Part shown: positions 24,256 to 33,984 of the stretch, piece after piece
Layout: each line of letters starts with the position of its first letter
Numbering within the stretch: the first letter of the stretch is position 1
DNA from: an uncultured Pseudomonadota bacterium
GTDB lineage: Bacteria; Pseudomonadota; Gammaproteobacteria; Methylococcales; Methylomonadaceae
NCBI GenBank assembly: GCA_903928965.1
Contig: CAIYSZ010000097.1
Span: 1 to 44,391 of the forward strand
Direction: 5' to 3'
DNA length: 44,391 nt
The notes under the pieces: model-generated
The model's input: only the letters and a program-made list of their open reading frames with translations
Told to the model about the DNA's origin: nothing
The model's database searches: none
Translations under genes and position numbers: made by a program

Positions 24256-24579
24256 TTAATAACGTGGAATCGAAGGATCGCAAACAAGCGACCAGGCGTC
24301 TATGCCTCCTTGCACATTATACAATTGCTCAAAACCCTGTTGCTGCAAAAACAAACAAGCCTGCATGCTGCGCACACCGTGGTGACAGAGCACGGCGAGA
24401 TGACGCGCCGGGTCCAACTCATCGTAGCGTAGAGGGATTTGGCCCAACGGAATATGCAAGCTGTTAGCTAAACTCGCAAACGCATATTCGTGCGCCTCGC
24501 GCACGTCCAACAACACCAAATCGGGGTCGGCCGCAAGCTGTTCCCGCAACTGCTTGGGCGTCCATTGAATTATCGACAT
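24256..24579 (-). CDS. Single-domain rhodanese (GlpE-like)
   Basis: A 107-residue protein consisting of one rhodanese domain: LVLLDVREAHEYAFASLANS, then HIPLGQIPLR, and the active-site loop LCHHGVRS with C65 as the sulfur-carrying residue, then QGFEQLYNVQGGIDAWS. Such proteins transfer sulfane sulfur to thiol or cyanide acceptors in the cytoplasm. The start overlaps the end of the aminotransferase gene by ten bases, implying co-transcription. The physiological acceptor is unknown. Confidence 0.88.
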   Translation of the reverse strand: MSIIQWTPKQLREQLAADPDLVLLDVREAHEYAFASLANSLHIPLGQIPLRYDELDPARHLAVLCHHGVRSMQACLFLQQQGFEQLYNVQGGIDAWSLVCDPSIPRY

Positions 24580-25733
24580 AAAAATTTTTCCAATCGAGTT
24601 AAACCATCAGCCATTTTATCCATAGACGCAGTATACGCAAAGCGTAAATGGTATTTCCCCGCATGTCGGTCAAAATCCAGGCCCGGCGTCACCGCCACCC
24701 CGGTTCGTTCCAGCAAATCGCGGGCAAAAACCAAGCTATCCTCGGTGAACGCCCGGCAATCCGCGTAAACATAAAACGCGCCTTCCGGCGGCAGCGGAAC
24801 CGAGAACCCCAATCGTAGCAAACCCGCATACAAAAAATCCCGGCGCGCCCTAAATTCCTCGCGCCGCGCCTCCAACACCGGCGCGGTTTCCGGGGCGAAC
24901 GCCGCCAAAGCCGCGTATTGCGCCACGGTTGAAGTAGACAAAAACAGATTTTGCGCCAAACGCTCCACCGACTCCGCGCAAGCCTCCGGGGCCACCAACC
25001 AACCCGCCCGCCAGCCGGTCATGCCGTAAAACTTGGAAAAACTATTGATCACAAACGCCTGCTCGCTAAAGCTTAAGGCCGTCGGCAGCGGCGGGCCGTA
25101 TTCCAAACCTTGATAAATTTCATCCGAATAATACACCCCGCCCCGCCGTTCGGTCTCCGCAATCAATGCCGCCAATTCCGGCTCATGCAACACCGAACCC
25201 GCGGGATTAGAAGGCGAAGCCGTCAACACCCCGCGCACCCGCGGCAGCCAATATTCGCCGGCCAAAGCCGCATTCAGTTGATAGGCCGTGGCCGCCCCCA
25301 CCGGAACCCAGCGCGCCTCCGCGCCCAACAGACGCAAGAAATTGGCGTTGCACGGATACCCCGGATCGGCCATCATCACAGTTTCGCCCGGATTCACGGA
25401 ACAAGCAAAGGCCAGCAACAAAGCCCCGGAAGCCCCGGGCGTAACAAATACCCGCCGCCAATCCACGCTTACCCCATGCCGCCTACGGTAATCCTCGGCT
25501 ATGGCTTGCCGCAACTCCGGCAAGCCCGCCGCCGGCGTATACTTAATATCCCGCTCGCGCAAGCAACGCTCGCCGGCGCGTAATATAGGCTCCGGGGTCG
25601 GAAAATCCGGCTCTCCGATCTCCATGTGAATGATATCGCGGCCTTGACGCTGCAACTCCTGCGCCCTTTGTAACAATTCCATCACATAAAACGGCGTGAC
25701 GGACTGCATGCGCTCGGCTATTAACAAGTTCAT
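24570..25733 (-). CDS. PLP-dependent class I/II aminotransferase
   Basis: A 387-residue fold-type I aminotransferase. HMEIGEPDFPTPEPIL, IKYTPAAGLPELRQAIAEDY, the PLP-anchoring ASPSNPAGSV and SDEIYQGLEY, and the Schiff-base lysine in INSFSKFYGMTGWRAGWLVA (about residue 234) are all present, so it should be active. The wording groups with aspartate/alanine-type aminotransferases of unassigned specificity. It is divergent from dksA, with a 110-bp spacer, and leads an operon with the rhodanese and DUF3581 genes. Confidence 0.87.
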   Translation of the reverse strand: MNLLIAERMQSVTPFYVMELLQRAQELQRQGRDIIHMEIGEPDFPTPEPILRAGERCLRERDIKYTPAAGLPELRQAIAEDYRRRHGVSVDWRRVFVTPGASGALLLAFACSVNPGETVMMADPGYPCNANFLRLLGAEARWVPVGAATAYQLNAALAGEYWLPRVRGVLTASPSNPAGSVLHEPELAALIAETERRGGVYYSDEIYQGLEYGPPLPTALSFSEQAFVINSFSKFYGMTGWRAGWLVAPEACAESVERLAQNLFLSTSTVAQYAALAAFAPETAPVLEARREEFRARRDFLYAGLLRLGFSVPLPPEGAFYVYADCRAFTEDSLVFARDLLERTGVAVTPGLDFDRHAGKYHLRFAYTASMDKMADGLTRLEKFLCR

Positions 25734-25843
25734 AAATAACCATTATTGACGCTAAATCGCAAAATGATAACAAACTTCTTGCTTGAAGCGCGGCATTCTG
25801 ATAAAAATCACGGGTTTTTTTACAGACGTTTAGGAGCTACTGG

Positions 25844-26266
25844 ATGAGCAATTCTGAATCTGAATTCACTTTCACCCCTTATGTGGAAAAAGAAGGTGAG
25901 GAATACATGTGCGAAGCGCAGCTACAGCATTTTTCCGGGATTCTTAAAAATTGGAAAGCCCAATTAATGCAGGAAGTTGATCGCACCGTGACCCATATGC
26001 AAGACGAAGCCGCCAATTTTCCGGACCCGAATGACCGCGCCACGCAAGAATCGGAGTTCAGTCTCGAGCTGCGGACGAGAGACCGTGAGCGGCGACTGAT
26101 TAAAAAAATCGACGACTCGCTGAAAACCATTGAAAACGGCGAATACGGTTTTTGCGAAACCTGCGGCATTGAAATCGGCATCCGCCGGCTGGAAGCGCGC
26201 CCCACCGCCACTTTGTGCATTGATTGCAAGACCTTGGACGAAATTAGGGAAAAACAACTAGGTTAA
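25844..26266 (+). CDS. dksA: RNA polymerase-binding transcription factor DksA
   Basis: A 140-residue protein. The coiled-coil part (about residues 25-100) holds [20 protein letters not shown] and the tip motif with acidic residues in [12 protein letters not shown]. The C-terminal zinc finger is CETCG ... CIDC near residues 105-130. It binds the RNA polymerase secondary channel and with ppGpp adjusts rRNA and amino-acid promoters. The site TAGGAG lies eight bases before the ATG. gluQ follows after 16 bp, the classic dksA-gluQ arrangement. Confidence 0.95.
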   Translation: MSNSESEFTFTPYVEKEGEEYMCEAQLQHFSGILKNWKAQLMQEVDRTVTHMQDEAANFPDPNDRATQESEFSLELRTRDRERRLIKKIDDSLKTIENGEYGFCETCGIEIGIRRLEARPTATLCIDCKTLDEIREKQLG

Positions 26267-26282
26267 ACCAGCCGGCGCCGCA

Positions 26283-27221
26283 ATGACGGAGGCCTCCGCC
26301 CCGGCGCCCCCCCATTATGCGCCGCCAAACCGCCCCCAACCGGATATTATCGGTCGTTTCGCCCCCTCGCCCACCGGTCCGCTACACCTAGGCTCGCTGT
26401 TCGCCGCCCTGGCTAGCTTTTTGGACGCGCGCAGCCGGCAAGGGCAATGGCGGCTGCGCATCGACGACCTGGACGCACCGCGCAACCAACCCGGAGCCGC
26501 CGCCGGCATCCTAGGCTGCCTGGAAAAATTCGGCCTGCAGTGGGACGGTGAAGTCTACTACCAAAGCCGCCATCTGGAGGCCTACGCCGCCGCTATCGAG
26601 CAACTACGGCAGCGGCAAGCCGTATACGCCTGCGATTGCAGCCGCAAGCGACTCAGCGCCCACCCCGGCGTATATCCCGGCATTTGCCGCCAGCGCCAAC
26701 ACCCGTTTACCGCCGACCGCGCCATCCGCGTCATCACCCCTGACCAAACCCTGGCGTTCAACGACGCCTGCCAAGGCCAAATCGCCGAAAACCTGGCTCA
26801 ACAACACGGCGACTTCATCATCAAACGCCGCGACGGTTTTTACGCCTACCAACTAGCGGTGGTCATAGACGACCATGCGCAACACATCACCCGCGTCACC
26901 CGCGGCGTGGACCTCTTGGACTCCACCCCCAAACAAATCCACCTGCAAGGCCTGCTCGGCCTGCCCACACCGCAATACCGTCACATCCCGGTCATCATCG
27001 CCGCCAACGGCGACAAACTCAGCAAACAAACCCTAGCGCCCGCCGTAGACCCAACCCAAGCCGCCGCCACCCTGCACCGCCTACTCATATTATTACGGCA
27101 AAACCCGCCCCCTGAACTACGCCAAGCCGACGTTGCCGAAATCCTGGCCTGGGCCATCGCCCACTGGCAACCCGAGTTACTCAACGGCCTGCGCACAATT
27201 CCAGACCCGACTGGAAAATAA
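26283..27221 (+). CDS. gluQ: Glutamyl-Q tRNA(Asp) synthetase
   Basis: A 312-residue truncated class I synthetase lacking an anticodon-binding domain. IIGRFAPSPTGPLHLGSLFA contains the HxGS form of the HIGH motif; RIDDLDAPRN follows; CDCSRKRL with later YPGIC forms the zinc-binding insert; GDKLSKQTLAP is the KMSKS equivalent. It attaches glutamate to queuosine at position 34 of tRNA-Asp, in the cytoplasm. Placed directly after dksA as in many Gammaproteobacteria. The first 15-18 residues before the core are Pro/Ala-rich and poorly conserved, so the start is less certain. Confidence 0.93.
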   Translation: MTEASAPAPPHYAPPNRPQPDIIGRFAPSPTGPLHLGSLFAALASFLDARSRQGQWRLRIDDLDAPRNQPGAAAGILGCLEKFGLQWDGEVYYQSRHLEAYAAAIEQLRQRQAVYACDCSRKRLSAHPGVYPGICRQRQHPFTADRAIRVITPDQTLAFNDACQGQIAENLAQQHGDFIIKRRDGFYAYQLAVVIDDHAQHITRVTRGVDLLDSTPKQIHLQGLLGLPTPQYRHIPVIIAANGDKLSKQTLAPAVDPTQAAATLHRLLILLRQNPPPELRQADVAEILAWAIAHWQPELLNGLRTIPDPTGK

Positions 27222-27281
27222 ATAACCTGACTAGTTTTTAACAGGCTGTTGAAAGTCGTGACGTGCTGAACGAGTAGCCGC

Positions 27282-28169
27282 TCAATTAAACACCCCGGTA
27301 GACAAATACCTATCCCCCCGGTCGCACACAATCACCACGATCAACCCCTGCTTGATCTCGCGCGCGACCTCTAACGCCACATGCACCGCGCCGCCGGACG
27401 AAATCCCGGCGAAAATCCCCTCCCGCGCCGCCAGCGCCCGCGCCGTATTCTCGGCCGCAAGCTGATCCACCTCAATAATCCGGTCCACCCGGTCTTTCTG
27501 ATAAATCTTGGGCAAATACGCCTCCGGCCAACGCCGAATGCCCGGAATTTTAGACGCGCCCTTCGGCTGCACGCCAATAATCTCAATCGCCGGATTCTGC
27601 TCCTTCAAATAGCGTGAAGTACCCATAATCGTGCCGGTGGTGCCCATGGAACTGACAAAATGCGTAACTTGCCCGTAAGTGTCGCGCCAAATTTCCGGTC
27701 CGGTGCCGAGATAATGCGCCTCCGGATTATCCGGATTACCGAACTGATCCAAAATCCGCCCCTCGCCGGCCGCCTCCATGGCGCGCGCCAAATCAATCGC
27801 CGCCTCCATGCTGCCGGCGGCGGGGGTTAAAATAATTTCCGCGCCGTAAGCCTTCATTGAAGCGATGCGCTCCGCGCTCATATTATCCGGCATGATCAAG
27901 GTCATTTTATAACCCTTAATCGCCGCCGCCATAGCCAACGCGATACCGGTATTGCCGCTAGTAGCCTCGATCAAGCGATCCCCCGGCTTGATCTCCCCGC
28001 GCGCCTCCGCCTGTTGAATCATATTCAGCGCCGGCCTATCCTTCACCGAACCCGCCGGGTTATTGCCCTCCAGCTTCGCCAAAATCGTACAATCAGGGTC
28101 ACAATGCAGACGCTGCAGACGCACCAATGGCGTATTTCCGACAAATGACTCAATGGTTGGAAAATTCAT
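27282..28169 (-). CDS. cysM: Cysteine synthase B (O-acetylserine sulfhydrylase)
   Basis: A 295-residue fold-type II PLP enzyme. The PLP lysine is K43 in NNPAGSVKDRPALNMI; the phosphate-binding loop is EATSGNTGIALAMAAAIKGY; VSSMGTTGTIMGTSRYLKE and GIFAGISSGGAVHVAL complete the active site. NNPAGSVKDRPA and overall length fit CysM rather than CysK. It forms cysteine from O-acetylserine and sulfide or thiosulfate. Divergent from ppk1 across about 120 bp; it converges on gluQ. Confidence 0.92.
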   Translation of the reverse strand: MNFPTIESFVGNTPLVRLQRLHCDPDCTILAKLEGNNPAGSVKDRPALNMIQQAEARGEIKPGDRLIEATSGNTGIALAMAAAIKGYKMTLIMPDNMSAERIASMKAYGAEIILTPAAGSMEAAIDLARAMEAAGEGRILDQFGNPDNPEAHYLGTGPEIWRDTYGQVTHFVSSMGTTGTIMGTSRYLKEQNPAIEIIGVQPKGASKIPGIRRWPEAYLPKIYQKDRVDRIIEVDQLAAENTARALAAREGIFAGISSGGAVHVALEVAREIKQGLIVVIVCDRGDRYLSTGVFN

Positions 28170-28213
28170 GACTTAGCCGTAACTCCAAAGACAACAATTA
28201 TATCAAATACCCG

Positions 28214-28239
28214 CCGCCCGCCAGACCCAAGGCGGGCGG
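28214..28239. other. GC-rich perfect hairpin in the cysM-ppk1 divergent spacer
   Basis: CCGCCCGCC and GGCGGGCGG pair perfectly over nine bases around an 8-base loop. It lies 45 bp upstream of cysM and just before a TATAAT (28248-28253) on the ppk1 strand. Either a regulatory site or a short repeat; no T-run. Confidence 0.4.
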
Positions 28240-28290
28240 ACATGGATTATAATTCGCGTATTATAGAATCCCATAGCCATCACTCTCTTA

Positions 28291-30363
28291 ATGTCATCCC
28301 TTGATCTGAATAACCCGGAACTATTTATAAACCGGGAACTTAGCCTACTCGAATTCAACCAACGCGTGTTGGCCCAGGCCTTGGACCCCAACATCCCGTT
28401 ACTGGAGCGGCTAAATTATTTATGCATATCCTGTTCCAATCTGGATGAATTTTACGAAGTACGCGTCGCCAGCCTCTTATTGCAAATGGAGGAAATCGCC
28501 GCTGGCGTGGCAAGTCCCGACGGCTTGACCGTACCCGAACAACTGGAAAAAATCTCGGTCACCGCCCACAAACTGGTGGCGGAGCAATACCGCACCCTAA
28601 ACGAAGTGCTGATCCCCTTGCTGGAGCGAGAAAACATCCGCTTCCTCAAGCGCGACAACTGGAATAGCGGACAAAAAGCCTGGCTGGAAAAATATTTCAA
28701 CGAAGCGCTGATGCCGATTCTCACCCCGGTCGGCTTAGACTCAGCCCACCCGTTTCCACGCATCCTCAACAAAAGTCTAAACTTCATTATTTCCCTCACC
28801 GGCAAGGACGCTTTCGGCCGCAACAGCGGCCGCGCCATACTGCAAGCGCCACGCGCCTTGCCGCGCATCGTGCAACTCCCGCGGCAAGAAACCGGCGGCG
28901 GTCAGTATGATTTCGTATTCCTGTCCTCCATCATCCACGCCTTCATCAACGAATTATTCCACGGCATGACCGTCAAAGGCTGCTACCAATTCCGCGTCAC
29001 CCGCAACAGCGACTTTTTCGTGGACGACGACGCGGTAGACGATCTGCTGTCCGCCGTGCAAGGCGGACTGGAAATGCGCAACTACGGCGACGAAGTACGC
29101 CTGGAAATCGACGCCAACTGCCCGGAAGAAACCGTCAACTTTCTGCTAGCCCGCTTTGAACTGGCCGCCGACCGTTTGTTCATGGTCAACGGCCCGGTCA
29201 ATCTGAGCCGCATGCAAGCCGTGCAAAGCTTGATCGACCGACCGGATCTCAAATTTCCGCCATTCAAAACCAGCACCCCCAGCGCGCTAGCGCGGAATAA
29301 AGACTATTTCGCCAGCATCCGCAAACAAGACATCCTGCTGCACCACCCGTTTGAATCCTTCAGCCCGGTGGTGGAATTCATCCGTCAAGCCGCCGAGGAC
29401 CCGGACGTACTGGCTATAAAACAAACCCTGTACCGCACCGGCGTGGACTCCCCGGTGGTCGGCGCCCTGATCAAGGCCGCCAAATCCGGCAAGGAAGTCA
29501 CCGTCGTCATCGAACTCTTGGCCCGCTTCGACGAAAAAGACAACATCGGGCTGGCCGAAAAACTGCAAGAAGCCGCGGCCCATGTGGTCTACGGCGTGGT
29601 AGGCTACAAAACCCACGCCAAAATGTGCCTGGTGCTGCGCAAGGAAGGCGCGCAACTACGCAGCTACCTGCACCTCGGCACCGGCAACTACCACCCGAAA
29701 ACATCCAAGCTCTATACCGACTACGGCCTATTCACCTGCGACAAGGAACTAGGCGACGACGTCCGCCGCGTTTTCACCCAACTCACCAGCCTGGGCAAGG
29801 TCAGCAAACTGAACAAACTACTGCAATCGCCGTTCACCCTGCACCAGGGGCTGCTCAAAATGATAGAACGCGAAATCGACAACGCTAAAAATGGCAAATC
29901 GGCGCAAATCATCATCAAAGTCAATGCCGTGGTCGAAGAACAAGTGATTCAAGCCTTGTACCGCGCCTCGCAAGTCGGCGTGAAAATCGACCTGCTAGTA
30001 CGCGGAATTTGCTGCCTACGTCCCGGCGTACCCGGCGTCTCCGAAAACATCCAAGTCCGCTCCATTATCGGCCGCTTTCTGGAGCACAACCGGGTCTACG
30101 CCTTTTACAACAACGGCGACTGGTCTATCAATCTGGCCAGCGCCGATTTGATGAACCGCAACATGTTTCGCCGAGTGGAAATATGCTTCCCCATCACCGA
30201 CAAAAAATTGGCGGAACGCATTCTAAACGACTTAAAATGCTATCTCAAGGACAACTCCCAAGCCTGGCTGCTGCAAAGCAACGGACAATACACCCGCATT
30301 CAAGCCCAGTCTCAACCCTTATTCCAGGCGCAAACCGAATTATTAAAACAGTTCAGCCAATAA
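28291..30363 (+). CDS. ppk1: Polyphosphate kinase
   Basis: A 690-residue protein of normal family length. It reversibly builds polyphosphate from ATP. LFINRELSLLEFNQRVLAQA at the N-terminus, HPFESFSPVVEFIRQAAEDP, AIKQTLYRTGVDSPVVGALI and the catalytic-histidine block YLHLGTGNYHPKTSKLYTDY (about residue 459) are PPK1 signatures; RGICCLRPGVPG lies near the C-terminus. The protein acts at the membrane or in the cytoplasm on phosphate storage and stress responses. dnaQ starts five bases after its stop. Confidence 0.96.
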   Translation: MSSLDLNNPELFINRELSLLEFNQRVLAQALDPNIPLLERLNYLCISCSNLDEFYEVRVASLLLQMEEIAAGVASPDGLTVPEQLEKISVTAHKLVAEQYRTLNEVLIPLLERENIRFLKRDNWNSGQKAWLEKYFNEALMPILTPVGLDSAHPFPRILNKSLNFIISLTGKDAFGRNSGRAILQAPRALPRIVQLPRQETGGGQYDFVFLSSIIHAFINELFHGMTVKGCYQFRVTRNSDFFVDDDAVDDLLSAVQGGLEMRNYGDEVRLEIDANCPEETVNFLLARFELAADRLFMVNGPVNLSRMQAVQSLIDRPDLKFPPFKTSTPSALARNKDYFASIRKQDILLHHPFESFSPVVEFIRQAAEDPDVLAIKQTLYRTGVDSPVVGALIKAAKSGKEVTVVIELLARFDEKDNIGLAEKLQEAAAHVVYGVVGYKTHAKMCLVLRKEGAQLRSYLHLGTGNYHPKTSKLYTDYGLFTCDKELGDDVRRVFTQLTSLGKVSKLNKLLQSPFTLHQGLLKMIEREIDNAKNGKSAQIIIKVNAVVEEQVIQALYRASQVGVKIDLLVRGICCLRPGVPGVSENIQVRSIIGRFLEHNRVYAFYNNGDWSINLASADLMNRNMFRRVEICFPITDKKLAERILNDLKCYLKDNSQAWLLQSNGQYTRIQAQSQPLFQAQTELLKQFSQ

Positions 30364-30368
30364 CCGCC

Positions 30369-31118
30369 ATGCCGCTCACAAAGCAAACTCCCCACCGCCA
30401 AATCGTCCTGGATACCGAAACCACCGGCATCAATCCTAAAGACGGACACAAAATCATCGAAATCGGCTGCGTCGAAATGGTCAACCGGCGCTTGACGCAC
30501 CAACGTTTTCACCATTACCTCAACCCGGAACGCGAAATCGAAGCCGAAGCCATCGCCGTGCACGGCATCAGCAACGACATGCTGCAAGACAAACCCAAAT
30601 TCCGCGACATTGCCGACAAATTCCTGGAGTTTGTAGCCGGGGCCGAACTCATCATCCACAATGCGCCCTTCGACGTTGGATTCATCAATCACGAACTATC
30701 GCTACTGCCCGGACCAGCGCGCAAACTGGAACAACACTGCAAAATCCACGACACCCTCGCCCAAGCCCGCCGCTTGCACCCAGGCGCGCGCAATAGCCTG
30801 GACGCCCTATGCAAGCGCTACGCGGTAGACAACAGCAAACGCGAACTCCATGGCGCGCTCCTAGACGCGGAAATCCTGGCCGACGTCTATTTAAAAATGA
30901 CCGGCGGCCAAATCTCCCTGCTTGAAGACCAAACCGCGGACCCGCAAGCCGACCAATCCGGCATACAACGGCTGACACCCATCCGCTCCGCCGCCGGCAA
31001 AATTATCTCATGCAACGAGGAAGAAATCCAAGCCCACCAACAATACCTGCAATTACTCGACAAAGCCAGCGGCGGCAAATGCCTGTGGCCCAAGGGAGAC
31101 AGCCTAAATACAGGTTAA
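30369..31118 (+). CDS. dnaQ: DNA polymerase III epsilon subunit (3'-5' exonuclease)
   Basis: About 249 residues from ATG at 30369; the frame is open much further up, but only inside ppk1. DEDDh exonuclease motifs are complete: Exo I QIVLDTETTGINP, Exo II HNAPFDVGFINHEL, Exo III HGALLDAEILADVY. The C-terminal tail is the segment that contacts the polymerase alpha subunit. It proofreads during chromosome replication. The placement five bases after ppk1 suggests a shared transcript; in E. coli dnaQ is beside rnhA instead. It converges on ahcY. Confidence 0.93.
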   Translation: MPLTKQTPHRQIVLDTETTGINPKDGHKIIEIGCVEMVNRRLTHQRFHHYLNPEREIEAEAIAVHGISNDMLQDKPKFRDIADKFLEFVAGAELIIHNAPFDVGFINHELSLLPGPARKLEQHCKIHDTLAQARRLHPGARNSLDALCKRYAVDNSKRELHGALLDAEILADVYLKMTGGQISLLEDQTADPQADQSGIQRLTPIRSAAGKIISCNEEEIQAHQQYLQLLDKASGGKCLWPKGDSLNTG

Positions 31119-31127
31119 GCGGCCGGC

Positions 31128-31166
31128 AAAAAAAAGCCCGCGAGGGTTTAAGCAACCCACGCGGGC
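31128..31166 (-). terminator. Rho-independent terminator after ahcY
   Basis: On the minus strand GCCCGCG / CGCGGGC pair over seven bases with an inner GGGTT/AACCC stem, followed by a run of eight T. It lies about 32 bp beyond the ahcY stop and would end the metK-ahcY transcript. The A-run on the plus strand gives no comparable terminator for dnaQ. Confidence 0.88.
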
Positions 31167-31198
31167 AGAGCAGGATAACAACTTAAAAAACTTAAAAC

Positions 31199-32515
31199 CT
31201 AATACCGGTAATGATCCGATTTATACGGGCCATCCACCGCCACGCCAATATACTCGGCCTGTTTCGGAGTCAATGTGGTTAGTTTAACGCCCAACTGAAG
31301 CAAATGCAAGCTCGCGACTTTTTCATCCAGCTTCTTCGGCAGCACGTAGACGTTTTTCTCATATTTATCCGCATGATTCCATAACTCAATCTGCGCCAAC
31401 ACCTGATTGCTGAAAGAATTGGACATCACGAAACTCGGGTGACCGGTGGCGCAACCTAAATTAACCAAACGGCCTTCCGCCAACACGATAATACGCTTGC
31501 CATCGGGGAAAATCACATGATCCACCTGCGGCTTAATGTTTTCCCAAGTATATTGACGCAAAGAGGCAATATCGATCTCCGAATCAAAATGACCGATATT
31601 GCACACAATGGCTTGATCGCGCATCGCTAGCAAATGCGCATGCGTAATCACATCCACGTTACCCGTGGCGGTGACAAAAATATTAGCCGCCGCGGCGGCT
31701 TCGTCCATGGTCACCACGCGATAACCTTCCATTGCCGCTTGCAAAGCGCAAATCGGGTCGATTTCAGTAATCCACACCGTCGCGCCCAAGCCGCGCAAGG
31801 ATTGGGCGCAACCCTTGCCTACATCGCCGTAGCCGCAGACCACGGCGATTTTACCCGCGATCATCACGTCGGTAGCGCGCTTGATGCCATCCACCAAGGA
31901 TTCGCGGCAACCGTACAAATTATCGAATTTAGATTTAGTCACGGAATCATTGACATTAAAGGCCGGCACTTTCAGCTCGCCTTTTTTGACCATCTCGTAC
32001 AAGCGCAATACCCCGGTGGTGGTCTCTTCGGACAAACCTCTAACCTCGTCCATCAATTCCGGGAATTTTTGATGCATCATCAGCGTCAAGTCGCCGCCAT
32101 CATCCAAAATCATATTCGGACGCCAACCGTTCGGCCCCAAGATAGTCTGCTCAATACACCATTCCGCTTCCGCCTCGGTTTCACCTTTCCAGGCGAATAC
32201 CGGAATGCCCTCGGCGGCGATAGCCGCGGCCGCATGATCCTGCGTGGAAAAAATATTGCATGACGACCAACGCACTTCCGCGCCCAAGGCAGTCAGCGTC
32301 TCTATAAGCACCGCGGTTTGTATCGTCATATGCAAACAACCGGCAATGCGCGCCCCTTGCAGCGGTCTAGACGCGCTGAATTCCTTACGAATGGCCATCA
32401 AGCCCGGCATTTCGGTTTCGGCGATCAGAATTTCCTTACGCCCCCAGGCGGCCAAGGACAAATCGGCTACTTTAAAATCCAAAGCCAAATCCGCCACTTT
32501 TACATCTAAGCCCAT
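31199..32515 (-). CDS. ahcY: Adenosylhomocysteinase
   Basis: About 438 residues from ATG at 32515, with AGGTG upstream; the longer frame start is not supported. It hydrolyses S-adenosylhomocysteine to adenosine and homocysteine, relieving product inhibition of methyltransferases. [37 protein letters not shown], the NAD-binding [20 protein letters not shown] and the C-terminal [12 protein letters not shown] are signatures, and the lysine/tyrosine end that contacts NAD is intact. The N-terminus contains an extra near-repeat ([18 protein letters not shown]). It lies downstream of metK in the same direction. Confidence 0.96.
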   Translation of the reverse strand: MGLDVKVADLALDFKVADLSLAAWGRKEILIAETEMPGLMAIRKEFSASRPLQGARIAGCLHMTIQTAVLIETLTALGAEVRWSSCNIFSTQDHAAAAIAAEGIPVFAWKGETEAEAEWCIEQTILGPNGWRPNMILDDGGDLTLMMHQKFPELMDEVRGLSEETTTGVLRLYEMVKKGELKVPAFNVNDSVTKSKFDNLYGCRESLVDGIKRATDVMIAGKIAVVCGYGDVGKGCAQSLRGLGATVWITEIDPICALQAAMEGYRVVTMDEAAAAANIFVTATGNVDVITHAHLLAMRDQAIVCNIGHFDSEIDIASLRQYTWENIKPQVDHVIFPDGKRIIVLAEGRLVNLGCATGHPSFVMSNSFSNQVLAQIELWNHADKYEKNVYVLPKKLDEKVASLHLLQLGVKLTTLTPKQAEYIGVAVDGPYKSDHYRY

Positions 32516-32554
32516 AACTGATTCACCTAGAAAAATTGAAAGTATACCGCGCGG

Positions 32555-32585
32555 GATGAGTAGAGGCGTAGCCAAAACCCATCCT
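32555..32585. repeat. 31-bp hairpin resembling a common proteobacterial intergenic repeat
   Basis: On the minus strand, GGATGGGT and ACTCATCC pair at seven of eight positions around a 15-base loop in the metK-ahcY spacer. GTAGGATGGGTT at its edge is the wording of a widespread dispersed repeat, recalled from experience. No SAH or SAM riboswitch was recognised here. Confidence 0.4.
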
Positions 32586-32636
32586 ACAAGTCAATGATTT
32601 TTTTGATTAGAAAAAACGCCGAAGAGCTAGGAAAAA

Positions 32637-33797
32637 TTAAATACCGGCGGCCGCCTTCAGGGCTTCGGCTTTATCGGTACGTTCCCAGGTAAAATTAGCC
32701 TCGGTACGGCCAAAGTGACCATAAGTCGCCGTCGGCTGATAAATCGGTTGCAATAACTGCAATTGCGAGATCAAACCCTTAGGCCGCAAATCAAAAATAT
32801 CGCGTACGATATTCACCAAGCGCGCCTCGTCGATTTTACCGGTGCCGAAAGTCTCGATGGCGATGGAAGTCGGCTCCGCCACGCCTATCGCATAAGAAAC
32901 CTGAATTTCGCAACGCTCCGCCAAACCCGCGGCCACAATATTTTTAGCCACATAACGGCCCATGTAAGCCGCGGAACGATCCACCTTGGATGGATCCTTG
33001 CCGGAAAAAGCGCCGCCGCCGTGACGCGCCATGCCGCCGTAGGTATCCACAATAATTTTGCGGCCGGTCAAGCCGCAATCCCCCACCGGGCCGCCGATAA
33101 TAAATTGGCCGGTCGGGTTGATGAAAAACTTGGTGTCCTTATGCAACCACTCCTTGGGCAACACCGGCAGGATAATCTCATCCAACACCGCTTCCTCCAG
33201 CAATTTACCGCCGATTTCAGGCGAATGCTGAGTAGACAACACCACCGCGTCGATAGCGACCGGCTTGTTATCCACGTAACGGAAAGTAATCTGACTTTTC
33301 GCGTCGGGACGCAACCAAGGCAAGGTTTTGTTTTTACGCACCTTGGCTTGTCTTTCCACCAAACGGTGGGCATAGGTAATCGGAGCCGGCATGAAAACAT
33401 CGGTTTCATCACTGGCGTAACCAAACATTAAGCCTTGGTCGCCGGCGCCTTGCTCGTGATGGTCGGTTTCGTCCACGCCCTGCGCAATATCGGGAGACTG
33501 CTTGCCGATGACATTCAACACCGCGCAGCTGTTACCGTCAAAACCGATTTCGCCGTGATCGTAGCCGATGCCGCACACAACTTTTCTGACGATGGCTTCG
33601 TAATCAATTGACGCGTGAGACGTAATCTCGCCGGCCAACAACACCATGCCGGTTTTTACCAAGGTTTCGCAAGCAATTCTGGAAAGCGGATCGATAGCCA
33701 ACAAGGCGTCAACCACCGCATCTGAAATCTGGTCGGCTATTTTATCCGGATGGCCTTCCGATACAGACTCAGAAGTAAATAAATATACTTTACTCAA
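32637..33797 (-). CDS. metK: S-adenosylmethionine synthetase
   Basis: A 386-residue enzyme that makes SAM from methionine and [38 protein letters not shown] and [20 protein letters not shown] are the standard MetK blocks, including the phosphate-binding glycine-rich loop. The start is a TTG codon (33797-33795): an in-frame TGA lies five codons upstream and GAGGA precedes the TTG by nine bases, so no ATG start is possible. A TTG start on so central a gene suggests limited translation. It follows a tRNA gene by 60 bp and precedes ahcY. Confidence 0.96.
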   Translation of the reverse strand: MSKVYLFTSESVSEGHPDKIADQISDAVVDALLAIDPLSRIACETLVKTGMVLLAGEITSHASIDYEAIVRKVVCGIGYDHGEIGFDGNSCAVLNVIGKQSPDIAQGVDETDHHEQGAGDQGLMFGYASDETDVFMPAPITYAHRLVERQAKVRKNKTLPWLRPDAKSQITFRYVDNKPVAIDAVVLSTQHSPEIGGKLLEEAVLDEIILPVLPKEWLHKDTKFFINPTGQFIIGGPVGDCGLTGRKIIVDTYGGMARHGGGAFSGKDPSKVDRSAAYMGRYVAKNIVAAGLAERCEIQVSYAIGVAEPTSIAIETFGTGKIDEARLVNIVRDIFDLRPKGLISQLQLLQPIYQPTATYGHFGRTEANFTWERTDKAEALKAAAGI

Positions 33798-33857
33798 TGT
33801 ATTGCTTCCTCAATCCAAAATATATGGTTCAGTAAAAAAAGAAAACGCAGCGGATGC

Positions 33858-33934
33858 TGGTGGGCCCTGTAGGACTTGAACCTACGACCTGCCGATTATG
33901 AGTCGGAAGCTCTAACCAACTGAGCTAAGGGCCC
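33858..33934 (-). tRNA. tRNA with CAU anticodon, probably tRNA-Ile2 (lysidine-modified)
   Basis: On the minus strand it begins GGGCCCTTAGCTCAGTTGGT, has anticodon loop CTCATAA, T-arm GGTTCAAGTCC and ends in GGGCCCA with encoded CCA; 77 nt. A CAU anticodon could be Met or Ile. C4-G69 and C5-G68 in the acceptor stem are features of tRNA-Ile2 recognised by TilS, and the whole resembles ileX rather than elongator tRNA-Met. It lies between rpoD and metK, all in one direction. Confidence 0.88.
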
Positions 33935-33984
33935 AAACAATGAAAACCGGTCAAACAAATCTACTAAATCAACCTACGTCTAAA

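Noticed and set aside
27222..27281. Possible third copy of the 97-bp element (shares TGAAAGTC)
   Set aside because: Only an 8-base match and no terminal inverted repeats.
30009..30368. N-terminal extension of dnaQ into ppk1
   Set aside because: Low-complexity shadow of ppk1; the exonuclease family start is at 30369.
32516..32636. SAH or SAM riboswitch before ahcY
   Set aside because: No match by eye to the conserved cores; only a short hairpin like a dispersed repeat.
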